Positions 46,418 to 57,100 of a stretch of DNA of 64,000 bases are shown piece after piece. The stretch is from Caldilineaceae bacterium (GTDB lineage Bacteria; Chloroflexota; Anaerolineae; Caldilineales; Caldilineaceae). The position numbers and the translations under genes were made by a program. The stretch is from assembly GCA_026645575.1 (NCBI GenBank), contig JAPKMW010000039.1:24921-88920 (forward strand). Reading direction: 5' to 3'. The notes beneath the pieces were generated by a model. That model did no database searches and had not been told where the DNA came from. It was given only the letters and a program-made list of their open reading frames with translations. Within the stretch, counting starts at the first letter, position 1; the number at the start of each line of letters is the position of its first letter.

Positions 46418-46446
46418 TTGTCAGTGTCTAAAAATTTCGTTATACT
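46418..46446 (+). promoter_or_regulatory. sigma-70-type promoter for the DUF1232 gene
   Basis: TTGTCA (46418-46423) and TATACT (46441-46446) are separated by 17 bases, about 36 bases before the ATG. AAAGGA lies before the start as the ribosome site. Confidence 0.75.
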
Positions 46447-46481
46447 AGTTCTAGCTGTTTTTGTGAAAGGAAATTTGTGTC

Positions 46482-46808
46482 ATGGCAACAGGGCCAACTT
46501 CACCCCGTAATACGGGTTCTATTATGCGTGATCTGCAACGGATCTGGCAACTCTTACGCGACCCCAGCGTACCTGGCTGGAAATGGTTATTGCCGATTGG
46601 GGCGTTGGTCTACTGGCTTTCACCGGTTGATCTCATTCCCCTTGTACCCTTTGATGATATTGCCGTGGTGATCCTGGCGATCAGCATGTTATTGCAAATG
46701 GCTTCCCGCAATGAACAAACCATGGCCGGCCAACAAAGCCAACACGGCGCCACCGCCAATAACAAAGAGCAAGTTGTTGACACAACCTGGCGGGTTGTTG
46801 ACAAATAA
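46482..46808 (+). CDS. DUF1232 (YkvA-like) membrane protein
   Basis: The 108-residue protein has the DUF1232 core: LLRDPSVPGWKWLLPIGALV, then YWLSPVDLIPLVPFDDIAVV (the invariant SPxDLIP), then a second hydrophobic helix (VILAISMLLQMA). The short hydrophilic tail is rich in Gln/Asn. Members are small membrane proteins of unknown function. It has its own promoter and is followed 100 bases later by the MerR-like gene. Confidence 0.85.
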   Translation: MATGPTSPRNTGSIMRDLQRIWQLLRDPSVPGWKWLLPIGALVYWLSPVDLIPLVPFDDIAVVILAISMLLQMASRNEQTMAGQQSQHGATANNKEQVVDTTWRVVDK

Positions 46809-46814
46809 ATTTAC

Positions 46815-46886
46815 TGGGTAGATTGGTGGGTTCAGATTCCGCGCCCAAAAGGCACCCGCTCAATCAACGAACCCATCATCTGCCCA
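46815..46886. repeat. imperfect inverted repeat before the MerR-like gene
   Basis: TGGGTAGATTGGTGGGTTC (46815-46833) pairs with GAACCCATCATCTGCCCA (46869-46886) with two mismatches and a one-base bulge. It may end the DUF1232 transcript. Confidence 0.55.
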
Positions 46887-46908
46887 CCCACACCTACCGA
46901 GTATCGCG

Positions 46909-47580
46909 ATGCCCAGTGATCAAGTCAGCAGCGGCACAGAGACAATGGAATATTTGTATACACTGGTCGAAGTAGCGAATCATCTCCAGATTCCGCTGGA
47001 TACTTTACGCCAGTGGAATCAACGCTTCACGGATTTTCTGGGCGCTGAGGCGCTGGCAATGCCGCCCCGTTATACCAGCGCTGATATTGCCGTTTTGTTG
47101 ACCGTGCAAAAATATCTGGATCAGGGCTTTGACGATGACGAAGTGCGGATTCGGCTGACGCCCAAACGCATCATCCCGCCGCCGGTTGCCAACGCCCTGG
47201 CGCCCCATCACAGCCACGAAATCACTGTCAGCAGTGACAACCCAAACGTACCTACGGTTGTCACCGACCTGTTAAGCACCATCGCCAACAGCCAGCAGAG
47301 CATTCTCAATGGTCAAACGACGGTGCGCGAAGTGGTCAACGTGGTGGTGCAAGACAATTTTAATCTGAAGGACGAAAATCGCAAATTGCGCGACCGTGTC
47401 CTCGAAGTAGAACGCACCTTTGCCGAATACCAGCGCCGCGAAGAGACCCGCAAAGAACGGCTCGAAGGTCGCGTCCGCGCCCTGGAACAGACCGTTACTG
47501 CCCTGCAACAGCAGACTGCCCAACTAGTGCAAGCGCTCCGCCAACGTCAACAAGGACAGCGGCGCGGGTGGTTTGGATAA
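46909..47580 (+). CDS. MerR-like helix-turn-helix protein with coiled-coil tail
   Basis: A 223-residue protein. Residues about 15-80 form a MerR-type winged helix (YTLVEVANHLQIPLDTLRQW, then PPRYTSADIAVLLTVQKYLDQGF). A Pro/Ser-rich linker follows, then a long charged coiled coil (about 145-215) that would drive dimerisation. There is no effector-binding cysteine pattern, so it does not look metal-responsive. Similar architectures occur in DNA-organising or regulatory proteins of Chloroflexota. Two large palindromes follow. Confidence 0.7.
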   Translation: MPSDQVSSGTETMEYLYTLVEVANHLQIPLDTLRQWNQRFTDFLGAEALAMPPRYTSADIAVLLTVQKYLDQGFDDDEVRIRLTPKRIIPPPVANALAPHHSHEITVSSDNPNVPTVVTDLLSTIANSQQSILNGQTTVREVVNVVVQDNFNLKDENRKLRDRVLEVERTFAEYQRREETRKERLEGRVRALEQTVTALQQQTAQLVQALRQRQQGQRRGWFG

Positions 47581-47613
47581 AGCTAAGTATTCGTAAAAAT
47601 ATAACGCCATACG

Positions 47614-47676
47614 CCGCTCTTTGCGAGTCCGTGACTCGCCCAGACCGGTTGCGAGTCACGGACTCGCAAAGAGCGG
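47614..47676. repeat. palindrome, 26-bp perfect arms (CTCTTTGCG family)
   Basis: Arms 47614-47639 and 47651-47676 are perfect complements around an 11-nt loop. They are nearly identical in sequence to the palindrome at 1526-1594 but with a different loop. The core GTCCGTGAC/GTCACGGAC is in each arm. Confidence 0.88.
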
Positions 47677-47685
47677 TAACCTTAT

Positions 47686-47767
47686 CCTCAGTAGACGGCA
47701 ACGCTCTCAGCCAGTCCGTGACTGGCGTCGGTCATGGAGCGGCTGAGAGCGTTGCCGTCTACTGAGG
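47686..47767. repeat. palindrome with 27-bp perfect arms and GTCCGTGAC in the loop
   Basis: Arms 47686-47712 and 47741-47767 are perfect complements. The 28-nt centre contains CAGTCCGTGACTG, the same core as other palindromes in the window. It lies between the converging MerR-like and rimO genes. Confidence 0.85.
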
Positions 47768-47799
47768 GTAGATGATTGGGTAATTCACCTAATCACCTA

Positions 47800-49197
<1,398 letters not shown>

Positions 49198-49230
49198 AAC
49201 GGCTTGTTCTCACTTATTTCCTGACGCGTT

Positions 49231-49272
49231 GCGCAAAGAGCGGCGAGGTTGCAACCTCGCCGCTCTTTGCGC
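49231..49272. repeat. 42-nt perfect palindrome
   Basis: The sequence is its own reverse complement over all 42 bases (21-bp arms with no loop). It carries the GCAAAGAGCGG arm word of the 1526 and 47614 palindromes. It lies in the gap between the PKD gene and rimO. Confidence 0.88.
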
Positions 49273-49347
49273 ATATTCAATTTCTATAGTGTAGCAGTGT
49301 ACCGTGGATTTAGGCTAATTTGACCACTACTGATAGACATGGCGCCC

Positions 49348-51228
49348 CTAGGGCTGCGGAATGGTGCCGCCGGGGTCAAGGGTCGCCGTTTCCGTGGGCG
49401 TCACTTGGGGAATGGTGCCGCCGAGGTCGATGGTTGGGGTCGCCGTTGGCGTCTCGGTTGGCGTCTCTGTCGGTGTTTCCGTGGCTGTTTCGATCACCAG
49501 CGGCGTTACCGTCGCCGTCGGTGTTTCAACGGGTACGGGCGTCAACGTTTCGGTGGCGGTGGCGGTTGGCGTCGCCGGTGGAACAGGCGTTGCCGTTGCT
49601 GTAAGTGTTGGAATGGCCGTCGGCTCACCACCTGGGAGCCCCGATTGAATGCGCGTAGCGGTAGCGGTCGGGGTAGGGCTTGGCCTTGGGTCACGAAGAA
49701 CTGGCATGAATAGATCTACCCCAATATAGACAATTTTCTCACCATAGTATCGACGGGGCGGTGCAACTAAGGGTTGCTCACAGTTTACCGTAACAACATA
49801 CCCCTTTGCCATTGTATAAACGTGGCTAGTTGAAACATCGGTGGGGAAAGGTGGGCTACCATCGCCAAAGTTCCATTCACAGGTAAGCACACGGGGTTCC
49901 AATGGCAGCGTATAGGTGATCGTTTTTCCTACAAGCGGTCGTGATGGTGCGTAAAAAATTTCAATACGCGGAATCCCGTCTGTGGTGCCAAGAAATCCAT
50001 AAACAGCAATGACTTCTTCACTCACGACACCCCCTGTCGTACGGGCAAGAAATGTAACCTTGTAATTGCCCTCCTTTGCATATTGGTGAGTCGCGCGAAA
50101 CTCTTTCAGCGAAGAATTTTCCGTGCCTGGCGTCACGATAGCCGACTCTCCCGAACCGTCACCCCACAGCCATTCTCCCGTAACCTTTGCGTTACTGCGA
50201 ACAAAAGCGCCAAAGGCCATTGGTTCGCCAACTGGTATCGCTCTATCGCTGACGAGGGAAATAATCGTTGGCAGTTCATCCTTGACCAGGATTGTGACCT
50301 TAGCAGAGAGTTTTCCAACGCTATTGCTGGCAGAGACAGAGATTGTATGCAGTCCCGCATTCCGAAATGGGCGAGAGCGGGTCGATTTTCTTACTAATGG
50401 ATCAGGATTCGGGTCGTTCCAGATCTCACCGTCGCTATAGCTCCATTCAAATTTGACATTGGTGCCGCCTTCAATCGTGGCGCTGAAAGTTGCGGACGCG
50501 TTGATATTGCCCTCATTGGGTCCGATGATTCGTAACCCCCGTGGCGGCGCTTCGAAGATCCAGACCATAAAATCATAGACAACCGTGCTGACCTGATTTC
50601 TGGCTGTGACCCTTACTGGGTAATCTCCAGGCAATTGATAAACATGGCTGATCGAACTGCCGCCTGTTCGCTTGGTGCCGTCACCAAAATCCCATTCGTA
50701 GATAACACCGTTTCCTTGCACAACCGTTGCTACAAAGCTGGTGGGATTGCCGGCAATGGTGGGCGAATTACCCGTTGCCATAAGACCTACGATAGGCGTA
50801 GGCTTCGGGTCCGGCGTTAATATCTCCGAAATTACGACATAAGTATCCGCTTGGATCCCGTGAATACCATCTGAAACTGTTACAGTGGCTTTGTAGGTGC
50901 CGGCTTGAGCGTAACTATGCTGTCTAACTCGACCTGTATCAGTAGCGCCATCACCAAATTCCCAATAGAAGGTAAGATTGTCAATCGCAGCACCGCTTAC
51001 GACGGCCGTAAAAGTAACAGTTTGCCCAACTAGTTTCGGCCCATTGTTGACGGCTGTAACTTGGATATCCAGCAGCGATGACGCCTCAACCGCCGCGGCA
51101 ATTTCAGGACTAGTTGCTTCAATTTGTGTAAAAGCTTGCGCAAAGGGTTGATTGGTGATCTGATAAAGAATCAACCAACAAAATAGAACAACAGGTGCAG
51201 CAAACACAACATAACGACGTGGGGGCAT
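49348..51228 (-). CDS. PKD-repeat surface protein with Thr/Pro-rich C-terminus
   Basis: A 626-residue exported protein. Residues 8-25 are a signal peptide or anchor (VVFAAPVVLFCWLILYQI). Five to six PKD-type immunoglobulin-like repeats follow, each with a W/Y-x-F/W-G-D-G-x motif (YWEFGDGATDTG, YEWDFGDGTKRTG, FEWSYSDGE, GEWLWGDGSGES, CEWNFGDGSPPF). The final about 110 residues are a low-complexity tail of TPT/ETPTET and GGTIPQ repeats, typical of Chloroflexota extracellular proteins. It probably acts in surface or matrix interactions. AAGGAG lies 7 bases before the ATG. Confidence 0.85.
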   Translation of the reverse strand: MPPRRYVVFAAPVVLFCWLILYQITNQPFAQAFTQIEATSPEIAAAVEASSLLDIQVTAVNNGPKLVGQTVTFTAVVSGAAIDNLTFYWEFGDGATDTGRVRQHSYAQAGTYKATVTVSDGIHGIQADTYVVISEILTPDPKPTPIVGLMATGNSPTIAGNPTSFVATVVQGNGVIYEWDFGDGTKRTGGSSISHVYQLPGDYPVRVTARNQVSTVVYDFMVWIFEAPPRGLRIIGPNEGNINASATFSATIEGGTNVKFEWSYSDGEIWNDPNPDPLVRKSTRSRPFRNAGLHTISVSASNSVGKLSAKVTILVKDELPTIISLVSDRAIPVGEPMAFGAFVRSNAKVTGEWLWGDGSGESAIVTPGTENSSLKEFRATHQYAKEGNYKVTFLARTTGGVVSEEVIAVYGFLGTTDGIPRIEIFYAPSRPLVGKTITYTLPLEPRVLTCEWNFGDGSPPFPTDVSTSHVYTMAKGYVVTVNCEQPLVAPPRRYYGEKIVYIGVDLFMPVLRDPRPSPTPTATATRIQSGLPGGEPTAIPTLTATATPVPPATPTATATETLTPVPVETPTATVTPLVIETATETPTETPTETPTATPTIDLGGTIPQVTPTETATLDPGGTIPQP

Positions 51229-51563
51229 GATGGTTCTCCTTAACTTTGAGTGTGATGATAAGATGACTGTGTTGGTCAGTTAACGAGCTTTTGGCTCAAT
51301 GGTATTTTGTTGGTTGTGCGTTATAATAGAAATAATGCGTTATGGGTATGGAGCTAGCTACTGGCTGGATAGCAGCCAAGGATCGCTTGCCAATTTGTAT
51401 GGCTACCTATATCATATATCCTTCTTAAGATTTTGTCAATGGGATTTTCCGATAATTCGTAATTGATTTTGGCAATGAAAAGTGTTGAGGGCTTACGGCG
51501 GCCTTTCAAAATAAACGGAAAATCTTAGGATCGTACTATGCGTAACGTAGATGGGATCGTTTA
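51229..51563. other. intergenic region between divergent PKD and ATP-grasp genes
   Basis: No gene is seen. A plus-strand TATAAT at 51322-51327 lacks a clear -35. The region is AT-richer than the flanks and presumably holds both promoters, which I could not place with confidence. Confidence 0.4.
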
Positions 51564-52808
51564 ATGACACAGCGTATTCTTCTCCTCACGACTGCTCGCA
51601 GCTACCGGGGCGATGCTTTTTTGCAAGCCGCGGATCGCTTGGGCATTACAGTGGTCCAGGCCATTGACATGAGCAAGGCGCTGGCCGACTATTGGCACTG
51701 CCCTTTGGGGCTTGATTTCAACGACACCGAAGGGGCAATTGGGGCCATTCGTGATTTTCACAGCCGCCAACCGGTGCAGGCCATTCTGGGCATTGATGAC
51801 AGTGGCTCCTTGCTTGCGGCGCGCGTCAGTGAACGGCTGGGCTTGCCCTATAATTCACCGGTGGCAGCCGAGGCGGCGCGCGACAAATACAAAATGCGCA
51901 CCCTGATGGTGGCGGGGGGTGTACCCTGTCCGGTCTTTCGGCGCTTTACCACAGATCAGGCGCCCCAAACCGTTGCCACCCAAGTCAGTTATCCCTGCGT
52001 CGTCAAACCGCTTAACCTTAACGGCAGCCGCGGCGTAATCCGCGCCGACAATCCAACCGAATTTGTTGCTGCTGTGCAACGCTTGAGCCAAATGCTCCAA
52101 CAGGATCAACCTGACGGGCAACCCAAAGCCTATCTGGTGGAAGATTTTATCCCCGGCTTTGAAGTAGCGCTGGAAGGGATGCTCGACAACGGTCGCCTGC
52201 TGGTATTAGCGCTCTTTGATAAACCCGACCCGCTCGACGGCCCCTTCTTTGAAGAGACGATCTATGTCACCCCCTCCCGCCTACCCCCTGCCACTCAACA
52301 GGCGATTGCCGGTACCGTGGCCCAAGCCGCGCGTGCGTTGGGGTTACAAATCGGGCCGGTTCATGCGGAGTTGCGGGTCAATGAACAGGGACCGTGGATG
52401 TTGGAGGTGGCTGGGCGTTCGATAGGCGGTCTCTGTTCCCAAGTGTTACGCTTTGGCGTCGATGAATCGTTGGAAGAGCTAATCTTACGCCAGGCGTGCG
52501 GGTTGCCGCTGCTCTCCACCGAACGGGAACAACGGGCCGCCGGCGTTATGATGATTCCCATACCTGCCGCCGGCATTTTGCAACGGATAGAGGGTGTTGA
52601 AGAAGCGCAGGTCACGCCGTTGATCGAAGGCGTTGAGATCACAGCCAGAGTGAATTACCCGATCACGCCCCTGCCCGAAGGCGAGAGTTATCTCGGTTTT
52701 ATCTTTGCCAAAGGGGAGACGCCGGGTGCGGTAGAAGCAGCGTTACGGCAGGCCCATAGTAAACTCACCTTTACCATTGTGCCGGAGTTTGATCTGCTCG
52801 TTGGATAA
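51564..52808 (+). CDS. ATP-grasp domain protein
   Basis: The 414-residue protein has an N-terminal Rossmann-like pre-ATP-grasp domain (ILLLTTARSYRGDAFLQAAD). The ATP-grasp fold follows, with RDKYKMRTLMVAGGVPCPVF, the ATP-binding lysine in YPCVVKPLNLNGSRGV, the acidic LVEDFIPGFEVALEGML and the metal-binding GPVHAELRVNEQGPWMLEVAGR (Glu/Asn pair). It resembles carboxylate-amine ligases such as L-amino-acid ligases. It is a single gene; substrates cannot be named. Confidence 0.85.
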   Translation: MTQRILLLTTARSYRGDAFLQAADRLGITVVQAIDMSKALADYWHCPLGLDFNDTEGAIGAIRDFHSRQPVQAILGIDDSGSLLAARVSERLGLPYNSPVAAEAARDKYKMRTLMVAGGVPCPVFRRFTTDQAPQTVATQVSYPCVVKPLNLNGSRGVIRADNPTEFVAAVQRLSQMLQQDQPDGQPKAYLVEDFIPGFEVALEGMLDNGRLLVLALFDKPDPLDGPFFEETIYVTPSRLPPATQQAIAGTVAQAARALGLQIGPVHAELRVNEQGPWMLEVAGRSIGGLCSQVLRFGVDESLEELILRQACGLPLLSTEREQRAAGVMMIPIPAAGILQRIEGVEEAQVTPLIEGVEITARVNYPITPLPEGESYLGFIFAKGETPGAVEAALRQAHSKLTFTIVPEFDLLVG

Positions 52809-52844
52809 GAAGGCGTTCCACATAAGGATATGCTTTTTGCAACC

Positions 52845-52873
52845 TTGAAGAAAGTCCTTTTATCACTTATACT
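52845..52873 (+). promoter_or_regulatory. promoter for the small-gene/HNH pair
   Basis: TTGAAG (52845-52850) and TATACT (52868-52873) are separated by 17 bases. The boxes overlap the first codons of a longer possible reading frame from 52830, which argues that translation really begins downstream, at GTG 52914. Confidence 0.6.
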
Positions 52874-52913
52874 AGCTGGCGGCAGAGTTAACCAGAGAAG
52901 GGAGCGCTATACG

Positions 52914-53255
52914 GTGATTCAAACAACTTTACAACCTGGGACCGTCAAGGAATTACTAACAGTGGTGGCGGCACTCGATGATGGCGCATTAGCAGAGTTT
53001 GAAATTGGGTTAGAGCGACTTAAATTACAACGCAACGCAATGGGGAACAAAGCTGCCCACGATATTGTTGCGAAACATCGTCTACCAGCCCATCTAGAGG
53101 CGCGTGTACATGAGTTGTTATTCAAAAATCGCGAGGGCATTTTAACACAAGACGAGGAAGATGAACTCGATCAATGGATGAACATGATGGATGAAGCCCT
53201 AATTTCGACGGCTGAAGAGTTGATATTACTTACCCAACGCCGCCAACATAATTAG
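52914..53255 (+). CDS. small hypothetical protein upstream of an HNH endonuclease
   Basis: A 113-residue helical protein (KELLTVVAALDDGALAEFEI, then HRLPAHLEARVHELLFKNREG and an acidic segment TQDEEDELDQWMNMMDEAL). I chose GTG 52914 with GGGAG upstream because the frame before it covers the promoter. The stop is 12 bases before the HNH start. Small acidic helical proteins preceding HNH genes recur in cyanobacteria and Chloroflexota, suggesting a partner or antitoxin, but function is unknown. Confidence 0.55.
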   Translation: MIQTTLQPGTVKELLTVVAALDDGALAEFEIGLERLKLQRNAMGNKAAHDIVAKHRLPAHLEARVHELLFKNREGILTQDEEDELDQWMNMMDEALISTAEELILLTQRRQHN

Positions 53256-53266
53256 AGCTAAACGCT

Positions 53267-53702
53267 ATGATTAGTATCTACATACCAAGCACAATCCGCC
53301 AAATCATTGTTGCGCGTGCGCAAGGCTGTTGTGAATATTGTCATTCACCTGCCGCATGGTCACCTGAACTCTTTAAGGTTGAGCATATTACACCGCTAAG
53401 TCTGGGCGGCAAAACAGTTCTAGCGAACCTTGCCTATGCCTGCCCCGCTTGTAATCGATATAAAAGAAATCGCTTATCTGCTCCTAGATCCATTAACCGG
53501 TGTTTCTTCTTCCATTTTTCACCCACGTACAATGCAATGGCAAGAGCATTTCACTTGGCGTGAAGAATATAGCGTGATTGATGGATTCACGTCAATTGGT
53601 CGTGCAACAGTCGCCTTACTAAAAATGAACCTTCCATCGACATGTCGTTTCCGCCAAGCATTGACGCAATTGGGTGTACATCCGACAATAAACACAGATT
53701 AA
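53267..53702 (+). pseudogene. HNH endonuclease, frameshifted
   Basis: The first frame starts MISIYIPSTIRQIIVARAQG and has the HNH core CEYCHSP, VEHITPLSLGGKTVLANLAY and CPACNRYKRNR, including both CxxC pairs and the catalytic His region. After LSAP (about 53485) the homology continues in another frame as DPLTGVSSSIFHPRTMQWQ, then HFTWREEY and GRATVALLKMNLPSTC. One extra base near 53486 explains the shift. The C-terminal half is conserved in this family, so the gene is likely inactivated unless the base is a sequencing error. Confidence 0.75.
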
Positions 53703-53721
53703 CAAAAGAAAGGAAGACGCA

Positions 53722-55017
53722 ATGCAATGGCAACGCTCGCAAGAACTTTTTGAACGGGCCAAACAGTCGTTGGCCGGTGGGGTGAGCAGCAATGTGCGTT
53801 TGCTCACCAAGCCGTTACCTCTCTTCTTTGAACGAGCCGCCGGCGCCATGATCTATGATGTCGATGGCAATGGCTATATCGATTATGTGTTGGGTCAAGG
53901 CCCTATGATCCTGGGCCATTCGCACCCGGCGGTGCTAGCCGGGGTTAACGCTGCTATGCAAAAAGGGCAACTTTTCGCCGGTCAACATGAGTTGGAGATC
54001 ACCGTCGCCGAAAAGATGACGGCGTTGATTCCCGGCGCCGAATTGTGTCGCTTTGGCTTGAGCGGCTCGGAGATGGTGCAGGCAGCCATGCGCCTGGCGC
54101 GCGCCATCACCGGGCGCACCAAAATTTTGCGCTTTGAAGGCCATTATCACGGCTGGTATGACAATGTGCTGATCAGCGTCGCCCCGCCTATGGACAAAGC
54201 TGGCCCACGCGAACACCCCAATAGCGTACCCGGTACGCCGGGGCAAACGCTTAGTGCGCTGGACGATTTTTTTGTTTTGCCCTGGAATGATCTCGCCCTG
54301 GTCGAGCAGCTCTTTGCCGAGCATGGCAACCAGATCGCCGCCGTGATGACTGAGGCGATGATGTGCAACACCGGCGCCATTCCACCAGAGCCGGGCTTTC
54401 TGGCTGGGTTGCGCCGGCTCTGTGACCAGTATGGCGCCCTGCTCTATTTCGATGAAACGATCACTGGTTTCCGGCTGGGCTTACAAGGAGCGCAAGGGCG
54501 CTTTGGCGTCACCGGCGATCTGAGCAGCTTTGCCAAAGCGATGGCGGGCGGCTTTGCGAATGCGGCGTTGGTGGGCAAACGTGAGTATATGGTACGCTTT
54601 GCGCAAGGCGTCAACCACTCCGGCACCTTTAATAGCAACGTGATTGCGATGGCCGCCTCCGCCGCCGCCATTGCCGAACTAGAGAAAGAGGATGGCGCCA
54701 TCTACCGTCGGTTGGAACAGAATGGCGCCCACTTAATGGCAGGCATTCGCGCCATTGGGGAACGGCTGGGCTTGCCCCTGCATGTGCAGGGCTTGCCCAC
54801 AGCGTTTCATGTCTCCTTTACCGAGTTGCCGGCCATTCGTGACTATCGCGACTATGCCTTCCATTGCGACAAAGAGCGCTACAGCCGTTTCTGTGTCGCC
54901 ATGTTGCAACGTGGTGTGCGCCTGATCGAACGCGGGGTCTGGTATCTCTCGGCGGCGCATACGGAAGAACATCTGGAAAAGACCCTCCAAGCCGTCGAAG
55001 CGGCGCTGCAAGCCTAA
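53722..55017 (+). CDS. class III aminotransferase, glutamate-1-semialdehyde aminomutase-like
   Basis: A 431-residue PLP enzyme. It starts SQELFERAKQSLAGGVSSNVRL, typical of the HemL-like branch. The phosphate-binding and pocket segments are GLSGSEMVQAAMRLARAITGR and GHYHGWYD, the cofactor Asp is in LLYFDETITGFR, and the PLP lysine is in SSFAKAMAGGFANAALVG. True HemL has a different lysine context, so this is probably a transaminase of the same fold acting on amino or keto acids. It is a single gene. Confidence 0.83.
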   Translation: MQWQRSQELFERAKQSLAGGVSSNVRLLTKPLPLFFERAAGAMIYDVDGNGYIDYVLGQGPMILGHSHPAVLAGVNAAMQKGQLFAGQHELEITVAEKMTALIPGAELCRFGLSGSEMVQAAMRLARAITGRTKILRFEGHYHGWYDNVLISVAPPMDKAGPREHPNSVPGTPGQTLSALDDFFVLPWNDLALVEQLFAEHGNQIAAVMTEAMMCNTGAIPPEPGFLAGLRRLCDQYGALLYFDETITGFRLGLQGAQGRFGVTGDLSSFAKAMAGGFANAALVGKREYMVRFAQGVNHSGTFNSNVIAMAASAAAIAELEKEDGAIYRRLEQNGAHLMAGIRAIGERLGLPLHVQGLPTAFHVSFTELPAIRDYRDYAFHCDKERYSRFCVAMLQRGVRLIERGVWYLSAAHTEEHLEKTLQAVEAALQA

Positions 55018-55040
55018 TCCGCTTCTCAAGTTGGATTGCG

Positions 55041-55120
55041 CAGGTAGCACAGGTGGTAACTTGCTACCTGCCCCTTGGCGCTTCCCACGATCTATTGATT
55101 TGGGGTCTATTGATTTGGGG
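55041..55120. repeat. small hairpin plus 15-bp tandem duplication
   Basis: CAGGTAGCA (55041-55049) pairs with TGCTACCTG (55062-55070). Further on, TCTATTGATTTGGGG occurs twice in tandem (55091-55105, 55106-55120). It follows the aminotransferase gene. Confidence 0.6.
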
Positions 55121-55143
55121 TGAAGCTTTGGTTTTGCGTAGGG

Positions 55144-55214
55144 TCTGTAAAAGATAAGTTATACCGCTTGGCGCGTCACGGACGCGCCAAGCGGTATAAC
55201 TTATCTTTTACAGA
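55144..55214. repeat. palindrome with 34-bp perfect arms and GTCACGGAC centre
   Basis: Arms 55144-55177 and 55181-55214 are perfect complements with an ACG loop; the centre GTCACGGAC matches the palindrome at 3932. It lies between the converging aminotransferase and acetyltransferase genes and may terminate both transcripts. Confidence 0.88.
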
Positions 55215-55220
55215 TTCTTA

Positions 55221-55865
55221 CTAAACCGACTGTTCCACAAAGCGATCAATATCTAACAAATCGTCAAAGCGCGCGCTGATGGTGGCATGATCCCAGTTCC
55301 ACCAGGCGCTGCGCAGCAGGGCTTCCGTCACTTCCGTCGAAAAGCGTTGGCGAATTGGTTTTGCCGGCACACCTACGACAACGGTGTACGGGGCGACATC
55401 CTTACTGACCACAGCGCCCGCCCCCACCACGGCCCCGGTGCCAACGGTCACACCGGGCAAGATGATGGCGCCGTGACCGATCCAAACATCATGGCCGATC
55501 ACACAGCGGGCGGCGCGACGCCAGTCAAAGAAGCTCTGGTCATCGTCGCCAAAGCCATATTGGGCGCGACGGTAGGTGAAATGGTGTTGGGTCACCCGCG
55601 TCATCGGGTGGTTGCCGGGGTTGATCCGCACCTGGGCAGCAATGGAGCAAAATTTGCCGACATCGGTGTAGGCAATGGCGACCTGGCCTGCGCAATAGCT
55701 GTAGTCATCAAAGGTCGATTCGAGTAACGACGTGTGGGGACCAAGCTCCGTCCAGCCGCCCACCCAGCTATCGACAATGTGACAGGTGGGGTGAATGGTG
55801 GGACGTTCGCTCAGGCGTCGCGGCGGGGCGCTCTCAATTTCGGGATAGCGGGCAATGTGTTGCAT
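55221..55865 (-). CDS. hexapeptide-repeat acetyltransferase of the phosphonate operon
   Basis: The 214-residue left-handed beta-helix protein resembles the phosphonate-associated transferase family found next to C-P lyase genes. It has repeats such as [37 protein letters not shown] and [20 protein letters not shown]. The region [20 protein letters not shown] is typical for the group. The real start is ATG 55865, 2 bases after the phnM stop; longer frames upstream overlap phnM. An acetyl donor and an aminophosphonate acceptor are possible. It is the last gene of the operon. Confidence 0.8.
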   Translation of the reverse strand: MQHIARYPEIESAPPRRLSERPTIHPTCHIVDSWVGGWTELGPHTSLLESTFDDYSYCAGQVAIAYTDVGKFCSIAAQVRINPGNHPMTRVTQHHFTYRRAQYGFGDDDQSFFDWRRAARCVIGHDVWIGHGAIILPGVTVGTGAVVGAGAVVSKDVAPYTVVVGVPAKPIRQRFSTEVTEALLRSAWWNWDHATISARFDDLLDIDRFVEQSV

Positions 55866-55867
55866 GG

Positions 55868-57100
55868 TTAGACCGGTTCCATTTCCAGGTTGATGGGCGG
55901 CGTTTCCTGACGTAGAACGCCGCGGGCGTTCATAAACTTGTCCCAATAGACAGGATGGCCGTGGCGCAAGGTGCCGTGGACACGCGGCAACGCTCCGCTG
56001 TGGTCAAGCAGCACTAGATCGGCCAATTTACCAACGGTAATCTGCCCGCGGTCATGCAGCCGCAGACCGTCGGCCACATTTTCGCTCACCAACTTGATCG
56101 CTTGGTGCAGAGGCAACACCCCGCGTTGGGCCAGGGCAAAGGCGGCCTGGAGCATCGACGCCGGGTAGTAATCGGTCGCCAAAATATCGACCAGGCCATC
56201 GGCAATGGCGTCCGTTGCACTCAAGTTGCCGGAAAGCGAGCGTCCTTGTAGTGCATTCGGCGCGCCCATCGCGACATGGAGGCCATACCGACGGGCGCGC
56301 CCCGCCGCTTCCTTGGTGACCGGAAATTCGCTCATGTTGATGCCCACGTCAAGCATGAAATCAACTTTTTCAATGGTGTCATCATCGTGCGAGGCCAGGA
56401 CTACGCCATGCTTTTGGGCCACGTTGGCCACGGAGTAGACCGCGTCCCACGCTTTGGGGCGCTGCTGGGCGACGATAACGCTCTCTCGCACCTCTGCCTC
56501 GGTGATTTCCTGACCGCTGCCCCCTAACGGATCACCCATCTTCTTGCGCCAGGCAAACATCTGCTGAACATAGCTTTCAATGTCGCGATATTGACCTTGC
56601 CCCGGCGTGTGATCCATGATCGAGGCCATGTGGACCTGGCCGGCCAGGATCATCTCTTCTAAAATAGCACCGGCTTGGGGGTTGGTGATCTCAAAGCGGG
56701 CATGGACATAATGGTCGGCCAGCAAGGTTGGACGCAATTCGTTGATCGTCGCCATAATCGCACGAGCCTTGCTATCCGAACGGAGGCTTTGACCCGTGTG
56801 CCAGGCAAAGGAGATGGCGGCGTAGGCGGTGGTAATCCCCGTGGCGACAAGCCGTTTGTCCAGCTCATAGAGCGCCAGGGCAAAAGGTAACTCGGCGCCG
56901 GGGCGGGGGGAAATATCGCGTTCGAGCATATCCCCATGCATATCAATTAAACCGGGAATCGCGAAGAGACCGTCGCCTTGCACTTCAGCGCCGGCAACCG
57001 GCCCTTCAACGATTTCGGCAATAGAACCGCCCTCAATACGCAACGAGCCACGCGCCAGAATGCCATCGGGCAACACAAGTCGGAAATCACTTAACCACAT
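55868..57100 (-). CDS. phnM: alpha-D-ribose 1-methylphosphonate 5-triphosphate diphosphatase PhnM
   Basis: A 410-residue amidohydrolase that releases pyrophosphate from the triphosphate intermediate of the C-P lyase pathway. Metal-binding motifs are [10 protein letters not shown] near the N-terminus, and the hallmark [12 protein letters not shown] is present, as is [14 protein letters not shown] chose ATG 57100 because it gives the usual start ([13 protein letters not shown]) and overlaps phnL by only 14 bases, suggesting translational coupling. Confidence 0.93.
   Translation of the reverse strand: MWLSDFRLVLPDGILARGSLRIEGGSIAEIVEGPVAGAEVQGDGLFAIPGLIDMHGDMLERDISPRPGAELPFALALYELDKRLVATGITTAYAAISFAWHTGQSLRSDSKARAIMATINELRPTLLADHYVHARFEITNPQAGAILEEMILAGQVHMASIMDHTPGQGQYRDIESYVQQMFAWRKKMGDPLGGSGQEITEAEVRESVIVAQQRPKAWDAVYSVANVAQKHGVVLASHDDDTIEKVDFMLDVGINMSEFPVTKEAAGRARRYGLHVAMGAPNALQGRSLSGNLSATDAIADGLVDILATDYYPASMLQAAFALAQRGVLPLHQAIKLVSENVADGLRLHDRGQITVGKLADLVLLDHSGALPRVHGTLRHGHPVYWDKFMNARGVLRQETPPINLEMEPV

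Noticed and set aside
49320..49713. Plus-strand frames rich in Val/Gly/Ser repeats
   Set aside because: They are the antisense of the Thr/Pro-repeat tail of the PKD protein.
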